This document shows, in pieces, positions 8,901 through 15,500 of a stretch of DNA of 64,000 nt (position 1 is its first letter; every line of letters starts with the position of its first letter). A program made the position numbers and the translations under genes. The notes under the pieces were generated by a model. The model did not search any database, was not told the origin of the DNA, and was given only the letters and a program-made list of their open reading frames with translations. Origin of the DNA: Sandaracinus amylolyticus. GTDB taxonomy: Bacteria; Myxococcota_A; Polyangia; Polyangiales; Sandaracinaceae. The DNA is taken from positions 4,774,001-4,838,000 of the forward strand of contig NZ_CP070225.1 of assembly GCF_021631985.1 (NCBI RefSeq), given 5' to 3'.

Positions 8901-9593
8901 GACCTCGTGGTCAGCGCGGTGCGCGAGCTCAAGGTGCTGCGCGGCATCCGCCTCGCGCAGTACGAGACCACGGGGGATCGCTTCACGGTCACCTCGCGCC
9001 TCGTCACCAACGGCTCGAGCGCGACCTACGAGATGGCGCTCGTCGGCGAAGGCGGCGTGAAGCACTACACCGCGAAGATCGAGATGGAGCCGCGCCTCGC
9101 GGTGTCGAGCGCGAGCGCGCCCGCGCTCGGATCGCTCACGCCGTGGTCGGACATCGTCTACGGCGACGTGCTCTTCCACGGCCCGCTCTTCCACGCGATC
9201 CAGTCGCTCGAGGGCGAGAGCGAGCGCGGCATCGCGGGCACGCTCGTGGGCCTGCACGAGCTCGGCTGGAGCACCGACGAGGCGTGGGCGAGCGATCCCG
9301 CGCTGCTCGACGGCGGGCTGCAGCTCGCGGTGCTCTGGGTGAAGCACGCGCTCAAGGGCGCGTCGCTGCCCACGTCGATCGGTGCGTACGTGCCGCTCAA
9401 GAACGGCGCGCGCGGTCCGTTCCGCGTGGTCGCGAGCGGTCGCGCGAAGAACCGTGATCAGGCGGTGTTCGACGTCGTGTTCAGCGACGCGAGCGGCGCG
9501 GCGGTCGCGAAGCTCGAGGACGTCGAGATCTCGGTGCTGCCCGGCAGCCGTCAGGAGCTCGAGGCCGCGGCGCGCTCGCGGGCCGACGCGTGA
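2991..9593 (+). CDS. pfa2: PUFA synthase subunit Pfa2: KS-MAT-ACPx3-KR-DH
   Basis: This 2200-residue iterative polyketide/fatty-acid synthase builds long-chain polyunsaturated fatty acids. Domains in order: ketosynthase (about 4-460, active Cys207 in DAACAS); malonyl-CoA acyltransferase (about 579-890, FPGQGSQ and Ser675 in GHSFGE); an Ala/Pro-rich linker; three acyl carrier proteins with phosphopantetheine serines at 1171, 1272 and 1370 (each in LGIDSIK); ketoreductase (about 1640-1890, GGARGVTA, SS1817-1818 and Tyr1831 in YAMAN); and a hotdog dehydratase (about 1930-2190) with His1944 in HVVKGTPVFP and Asp2107/Gln2111. I chose the ATG at 2991, with GAGGG 10 bases upstream. The gene overlaps pfa3 by GTGA. 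The layout matches PfaA-type subunits and the myxobacterial Pfa2. Three ACPs is at the low end for the family. Confidence 0.93.
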   Translation: MKQHHEPIAIVGVSALFPGSVDHTGFWHDILAGRDLLRDIPASHWLIEDYYDPDPSKPDKTYAKRGAFLDDVDFDPLEWGIPPSIVPQTDTTQLLGLIVAQKVLDDACQGQFSRIDRSKVSCILGVTSGQELMGSMVSRLQRPVWTKALRESGIPESQVGAICDRISSSYTKWEESNFPGLLGNVVAGRIANRLDIGGTNCVTDAACASTFSALSMAVNELSVGQSDLVIAGGCDTMNDIFMYMCFSKTPALSASGDCRPFSDKADGTMLGEGLGMIALKRLSDAEAAGDRVYAVIRGVGSSSDGRAKSVYAPVPAGQAKALRRAYEVAGYAPTTVELVEAHGTGTRAGDAAEFEGLRTVFGEAGQGAKQWCALGSVKSQIGHTKSAAGAAGLIKAVLALHHKVLPPTIKIDRPDPKLKVDESPFYLNTEARPWVRTSDHPRRASVSSFGFGGSNFHIAVEEYVGPGERAWRSRTSDTELVLLRAPDAKALAGDARAMAKDVEQTIAENRPGMLVYLARTTQEAFVATTGARLAIVASDEADLAAKLKTAAEKLEGSSTSSFSLPNGVHFEQGSHEGKVAFLFPGQGSQYLRMGLGLATTWDAARAPWDEAAELGLALHDVVFPKAAFDDATRTKQRATLTATENAQPSIGAASLSALRLLTSVGLLPAAVAGHSFGEVIALHAAGAISSADALRIAKARGERMAEAARTTEGAMSAVIAGADAVRGAIAKHGLDVVIANHNAPDQSVISGTTSAIEKAEGALRGEGLTVKRLEVATAFHSPVVAAAAAPFASWLEGVSVKAPSIAVYADATAAPYGASESAVRETLGAQLAAPVRFVEIVEAMYADGVRTFVEVGPGSVLTGLVSKILAGRPHRAIATDRKGETGLTSWHHALGKLAVAGLPVQLGALWSAYAPALDPRSKKKPKLALKLNGSNYDKPYPPKGGAAALPQPNPEKEPEVRIVERIVEVPVHVPQPTAAASHEMSHDDRPKHAPVPATNSVALPAEAQLAWIGAFQEAQRATAEAHAAFQRSMADAHAAFLKSSETSFIGLASMLGAGPVMSAAPLAYAPAPVIAPQPVAYVPAPAPVAQPQPIALPNTYAAPVAAPAPIAAPAPIAAPAPIAPAPVVVAPAPATVDLMAVMLDVVAAKTGYPSEMIQMGMELEADLGIDSIKRVEILAAVREKAPGLPDLDPAALGALRTVGEIVDHLKAHLPAGSTTTTSPSTTTSPSTAGGPSVDLMAVMLSVVAAKTGYPAEMIQMGMELEADLGIDSIKRVEILAAVREQAPGLPDLDPAALGALRTVGEIVDHLKAHLPSGSTTSPSTTTSTSSAAGGVDLMKVMLEVVAAKTGYPAEMIQMEMELEADLGIDSIKRVEILAAVREQAPGLPDLDPAALGALRTVGEIVDHLKAHLPGGAPVAAAATTSAPAKTTAKPALGRYVTRAVAAPASGLLTPGLLGASRVVITDEGTGIAAALVSALASRGLRAEVVRDVPADADAVIVLAGLREVARDEDAIAINREAFRAAKAVAATLASKGGAFVTVQDTGGDFGLSGSSRAWLAGLSALVKTAAQEWPKAHARAIDLERGGRDAATLAARIADELVHGGPELEVGLRASGERLTLISERVAVASSPSVLEAGSVVVASGGARGVTAATLIALARETKCKLVLLGRTALEDEPGAAKGANDDAALKRALLEDAKKSGTAIAPAELGKRVERILANREVRGTIDAIRAAGGDAKYVAVDVQDASAVSKALDEVRASWGPIAGLVHGAGVLADRFIADKTQDQFDRVFDTKIEGLRALLAATANDPLKTVVFFSSVAARCGNQGQCDYAMANEVLNKIGAKLRRERGVRVKSLGWGPWEGGMVTPALKARFEKLGVPLIGLADGAKMLVDELGRGAGDDVELVLGGEPRAEALVTEPGKATEERALEIVIDRAASPFVASHVVKGTPVFPAVMAIELFARAARTRRSDLVVSAVRELKVLRGIRLAQYETTGDRFTVTSRLVTNGSSATYEMALVGEGGVKHYTAKIEMEPRLAVSSASAPALGSLTPWSDIVYGDVLFHGPLFHAIQSLEGESERGIAGTLVGLHELGWSTDEAWASDPALLDGGLQLAVLWVKHALKGASLPTSIGAYVPLKNGARGPFRVVASGRAKNRDQAVFDVVFSDASGAAVAKLEDVEISVLPGSRQELEAAARSRADA
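6394..7250 (+). repeat. Three near-identical ACP modules in tandem within pfa2
   Basis: Three ACP-coding units of about 300 bases follow each other; the active-site serine codons are 6501-6503, 6804-6806 and 7098-7100. From VDLM to HLP the units differ at only a few residues (for example GYPSEM against GYPAEM, and QMGM against QMEM). The linkers are rich in Thr, Ser and Pro. Near-identity suggests recent duplication or gene conversion. Confidence 0.9.
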
Positions 9594-12500
9594 AGCGCGC
9601 TCGGTTCGCGCCGATCGCGATCGTCGGTCGTGCGTGTGTGCTCCCCGGAGCGCTCTCTCCCGAGGCGCTCTGGGAGCTGGTCGCGGCCGGTCGTGACGCG
9701 ATCACGCCCGCGCCCGAGGATCGCTGGGGCCTCCGCAAGGAGGACGTGCTCGGGCCGGCGAGCTCTGCCTCGGGAGGACAGCCTAGCGGTGATCGCGCGT
9801 GGAGCGATCGCGGCGGCTACGTACGCGGCTTCGAGCACATCTTCGATCCGAGCGGGTTCGGGATCGACGCGCGCGAGGTGAAGCGGCTCGATCCGCTCTT
9901 CCAGTGGGTGCTGCACACCGCGCGCGAGGCGCTGCGCGACGCAGGACGGCTGAGCGAAGGGCGCGCGAAGGGCGGCGGCGATCGCACCGGCGCGATCCTC
10001 GGCAACCTCTCGTTCCCGACCGCGACGATGAGCCGCTACGCGGCGAGCGTGTGGCTCGAGGGCACGCCCTACGCGCCCGCGACCGGCGCGATCGATCCGC
10101 GCAACCGCTTCATGTCGGGCCTGCCCGCGCATCTGCTCTCGCGCGCGCTTGGCGTCGGCGGTCCGCGCTTCGCGCTCGATGCCGCGTGCGCGTCCTCGCT
10201 CTATGCGATCGCGCTCGCGTGCGACGCGCTCCACGAGGGCCGCGCCGACACGATGCTCGCGGGCGCGGTGAACTGCGCCGACGATCTCTTCATCCACGTC
10301 GGGTTCTGCGCGCTCCAGGCGATGAGCAAGACGGGCCGCAGCCGCCCGTTCCATCCCGACGCGGACGGCCTCGTGCCCAGCGAGGGCGCGGCGATCCTCG
10401 TGCTGCGCCGCCTCGCCGACGCGCTGCGCGACGGCGAGCGCGTGCTCGGTGTCATCCGCGGCGTGGGCCTCGCGAACGATGGTCGCGGCCGCGGCCTGCT
10501 CGCGCCGAGCGAAGACGGACAGATCCGCGCGATGCGCGCGGCGTGGGACGTCGCGGGGCTCGATCCCTCGAGCGTCGAGTACGTCGAGTGCCACGCGACC
10601 GGCACGCCGGTCGGCGACGCGACCGAGATCCGCAGCATGACGCGCACCTTCGAAGGGGCGCGCGCGCTGCCGATCGGATCGCTCAAGGCGAACCTCGGGC
10701 ACCTCGTCACCGTCGCGGGCGCGGCGGGCCTGATGAAGGTGCTCTCGGCGTTCGAGCACGGCACCAAGCCGCCGACGCCGCACCTCGATCGCACGACCAG
10801 CGCGCTCGACGGAACGCCGCTGCGCGTGGTGCGCGCGCCCGAGCCGTGGACCTCGAGCGGCCCGCGTCGCGCGGCGATCAGCGCGTTCGGGTTCGGCGGC
10901 AACGACGCCCACCTGATCGTCGAGGAGTGGCGCGGCCAGCGCATCGACGTGGAAGCGCCGGGGCCCAAGCCGCGCATCGCGATCATCGGCATCGGTGCGC
11001 GCGTCGGCGACGGTGCCTCGCGCGCGGACCTCGCGAGCGATCTCGCGACCGGACGCTCGCGTGTCCGTGATGGCGCAGCGCGCGCCGAAGAGGTCGTGCT
11101 CGCGCTCGAAGGGCTGCGCTTCCCGCCGGTCGATCTGCAGCGCTCGATCGCGCAGCAGACGATGTTGCTCGCGGCGGCGCGCGAGGCCGCGGCGCAGGTC
11201 CCGCAGGTCCGCGCGGATCGCGCGGCGGCGATCGTCGGCATGGGCTGCGATCCCGAGGTCGCGCGCTGGGGCGCGCGGTGGCGCCTCGCGGAGATCGCGA
11301 AGCGCGAGGGCTGGGACGAGCCGACGCTGCGCAAGGCGCGTGACGGCATCGCGCCCTCGCTCGATGCGGCGACGGTCGTCGGCACGATGCCGAACATCCC
11401 CGCGAACCGGGTGAACTCGCAGCTCGACGTGTCGGGCGCGAGCTACACGGTGAGCGCCGAGGAAGCGTCGGGCCTGCGCGCGCTCGAGCTCGCGCGTCGA
11501 GCGCTGGAGCGCGGCGAGATCGACGTCGTGTACGTCGGCGCGGTCGATGCGAGCGCGGAGCCGGTGCATCGGCGCGCGAGCGACGCGGTGCTGGGGCGCG
11601 CCGAGCTCGCGGGCGACGCGGCGATCGTCGTCGTGCTGATGCGCGAGGACGACGCGCGCCGCGAGGGCGCGACGGTGCTCGCGGTGATCGATGACGCATC
11701 GGGCGAGGCGCTCGCGCTCGGCGACGCAGGCACGTCGCTGGCGCCGCTCTTCGGCCGCGCGCACGCGGCGTGGGGCCTCGTGCACGTCGCCGCGGGCGCG
11801 CTCGCGATCCACCACGGCGTGCGTCCGAGGACGAGCGCCGGTGCCGCAGAAGCGTGGCGAGAGCGCCGCGCGGAGATCGTGATCGACGCGCTCGAGGGCG
11901 AGCGCTCGGTGATCCACTTGCGCGCCGCCGAGGGCAGCGCGCCTGCCCCGATCCAGCCGGTTCCCGCGCCCAGCGGCCCGGTGCTGCGCCTGCCCGCGCA
12001 TCCCGCGCCCCCGCGCGTCGACGTCCTCCCGGTGAAGCCTCGTATGCAGCGAATGGAGCCCGCCCCCAGCCTCCCGCCGGTCCTCAACGGCAAGGAGCAC
12101 CACGAGCCGTTCACCGCCGCGACGAAGCCCGCGCCGTCGCCCGCGCCCGTGCTCACGCAGGCGCCGTCGACCGCGCACGCGCCGCTCGCGGCGCCGGCTC
12201 ATTCGCCCGCGCTCACGCAGGCGCACGCGCCGTCGCACTCGCTCGCGCCGTCGCACCCGCCCGCGCCGTCGCCCTCGCACTCGCTCGCGCCGTCGCACCC
12301 GCCCGCGCCGTCGCACTCGCACCCGCCGTCGCCCGCGCACCCGCCGTCGCCCGCGCCGTCCTCGCCGCACGCGCAGATCCTCGCGCGCGTCGCGGAGCAC
12401 CAGCGCGCGCTCGGCGCGATGCACCGCGACTTCCTCGCGCAGCAGAGCGCGCTGCACGAGCAGTTCCTCCGCACGCGACAGAACGCGATGTTCGTCCTGC

Positions 12501-15500
12501 TCGGCGGCGCCGCTGCGGCGCCGAGTGTCGGGTCGCAGCCTTCGGGTGTCCTCCCGGCGAGCTCGAATGTCGGGTCGCAGCCTTCGGGTGTCCTCCCGGC
12601 GAGCTCGAATGTCGGGTCGCAGCCTTCGAGTGTCCTCCCGGCGAGCTCGAATGTCGGGTCGCAGCCTTCGAGTGTCCTCCCGGCGAGCTCGGATGTCCGG
12701 TCGCAGCCTTCGAGTGTCCTCCCGGCGAGCTCGAATGTCGTGTCGCAGCCTTCGAGTGTCCTCCCGGCGAGCTCGGATGTCCGGTCGCAGCCTTCGAGTG
12801 TCCTCCCGGCGAGCTCGGATGTCCGGTCGCAGCCTTCGAGTGTCGTCACGGGCGCTCCGAAGGTCGTGTCTCCGCCGACTTCGACCGCGGCCCGGTCGCG
12901 CGCGCTCCAGCCCGATGCGCCGCGTCCTCCGACCGGTCGCAGCTGGTCGCGCGCGGAGCTCGAGGTCCACGCCGGTGGTCGCATCTCCGAGATCTTCGGC
13001 GAGCTCTTCGCGCAGCAGGACGAGCACGCCGTGCAGGTCCGCATGCCGATGGAGCCGATGCTCCTCGCCGATCGTGTCGTCGGCATCGAGGCCGTTCCCG
13101 GGATCCTCGGCCGCGGCATGGACGCCGTGCTCGGCAAGGACGGCAAGGGCACCGTCTGGACCGAGACCGACATCCGCTGGGACTCGTGGTGGCTCCACGA
13201 GGGCCGCATGCCCGCCGGCATCCTCATCGAGGCGGGTCAGGCCGATCTCTTCCTCATCTCGTACATGGGCGCCGACTTCCTCAACAAAGGAAAGCGCGCC
13301 TATCGACTGCTCGGCTGCGAGCTCACCTACCACCGCAGCCCGCCCATCCCCGGCGAGACGATCCGCTACGACATCCACGTCGACGGCCACGCCAACCAGG
13401 GCGACGTCCGCCTCTTCTTCTTCCACTACGACTGCCGCGTCGTGAGCCCCGACGGCAGCGCCGGCGAGCCCGTGCTCACCGTGCGCCGCGGCCAGGCCGG
13501 CTTCTTCACGCGCGCCGAGCTCGACGACTCCGCGGGCATCCTCTGGAAGCCCGAGGAGCAGGAGATCGTGAAGGACGCGCGCGTCGACGCGCCGCTCCTG
13601 CCGCTCGCGCGCACCTCGTTCGAGCGCGAGCACCTCGACGCCTACGCGCGCGGCGACGTCGTGTCGTGCTTCGGCCCCGCGTTCACGCCGACCAACGCGC
13701 ACGTGCGCACCCCGCGCATCGCCGGCGGTCGCATGCTCTTCTTCGATCGCGTCGACGCGCTCGAGTCGAGCGGCGGACCGTGGAAGCGCGGCTACCTCAA
13801 GGCCACGCGTCACATCACGCCCGACGACTGGTTCTTCCCCGGGCACTTCCACAACGACCCGTGCATGCCGGGCACGCTGATGTTCGAGGGCTGCCTCCAG
13901 GCGCTCTCGTTCTATCTCGCGGCGCAGGGCGTGACGGTCGAGCGCGACGGCTGGCGCTTCGAGCCGGTCACCGGCGAGCCCTACAAGATGCTCTGCCGCG
14001 GCCAGGTCGTGCCGGAGTCGAAGGAGCTCGTCTACGAGGTCTTCGTCGAGGAGATCCACGACGGACCGATCCCGACGATCTACGCGGACCTGCTCTGCAC
14101 CGTCGATGGCCTCGGCGCGTTCCACACGCGCCGCATGGGCCTGCGCCTGGTGCCCGACTGGCCGATCTCGGAGCACCCGCGCCTCGTCTCGGGCGACGCG
14201 CTGCCGCCTGCGCCGGGCCACGAGCCGCTCGCGCTGCCGCAGGCCGATCCCAGCAAGCCGGTCGCGCGCGCGTCGAACGGTCCGAGCGAGGGCTTCCCGT
14301 TCGACTACGCGTCGCTGCTCGCGTGCGCGTGGGGCAAGCCCAGCACCGCGTTCGGCAAGATCTACGAGCGCTTCGACGGCGTGCGGAAGGTCGCGCGCCT
14401 GCCCGGTCCGCCCTACCACTTCATGTCGCGCGTCGTCGACGTGAAGGGCCCGATGGGCGAGGCCAAGTCGGGCGCGGAAGTGACCGTCGACTACGACGTG
14501 CCGCGCGACGCCTGGTACTTCCACGAGAACGGCGCGGCGAGCATGCCGATGTGCGTGCTCATGGAGGCCGCGCTCCAGCCCTGCGGTTGGCTCGCGAGCT
14601 ACGTCGGCTGCGCGCTCACGAGCGAAGAGGACCTCCTCTTCCGCAACCTCGACGGCAAGGGCACGTTGCACGCGGAGGTGCTGCCCACGAGCGGCACGCT
14701 GCGCACCCACGCGAAGCTCAAGTCGCTCAGCAAGAGCGGCACGATGATCATCGTCGCGTTCGACGTGCGCTGCACCGTGAACGACGTGCTCGTCTACACG
14801 CTCGACACCGTGTTCGGGTTCTTCCCGAAGGCGGCGTTCGAGAACCAGGCGGGCCTTCCGATCAGCGACGCGCAGCGCGCGCTCTTCGCGAGCGGCGGCG
14901 ACACCGTGATCGATCTTCGCGCGCGTCCCGCGCACCTCACGACCGGCAGCGCGAAGCTCGCGACGCCCTTCCTCCTGATGCTCGACCGCGTCGTGCACTG
15001 GGACCCGAAGGGCGGCGCGAAGGGCCTCGGCGCGCTGCGCGCCGAGAAGGACGTCGATCCCGGCGAGTGGTTCTTCAAGGCGCACTTCTTCCAGGATCCG
15101 GTCCAGCCCGGATCGCTCGGCATCGAGGCGATGTGCCAGCTGCTCCAGCTCTTCATGCTGGAGACGAAGATGCACGAGGGCATGAAGCGCCCGCGCCTCG
15201 AGCCGATCGCGGTCGGCAAGGTGCTGACGTGGAAGTACCGCGGGCAGGTCGTGCCGACGAACGGCGTGATCGGCTGCACGCTCGAGGTGACCGAGGTCGG
15301 TCGCGACGAGCGCGGCGCGTTCGCGATCGCCGACGCGTCGCTGTGGGTCGACGGCAAGCGCATCTACGACGCGAAGAACCTCGGCATGCGCATCGTCGAC
15401 GACGGTGACGCGCCGACGACGCGTGACGACGACGAAGAGATCGTCGACGCGGCGTCGATCGCCGATCACTGCCCCACGTGGGTCATTCCCGCGCTGCCCG

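Noticed and set aside
3048..9347. A minus-strand open frame of about 2100 codons opposite pfa2
   Set aside because: Same cause; the composition is Arg/His/Ala-rich and no motif is seen.
12527..12847. Regular repeats that could be mistaken for a CRISPR array
   Set aside because: Units are head-to-tail with no spacers and encode an in-frame 14-residue repeat within pfa3.
12525..13445. A plus-strand frame made of repeated MSGRSLRVSSRRAR units
   Set aside because: It is the second frame of the 42-base repeat inside pfa3, not a separate protein.
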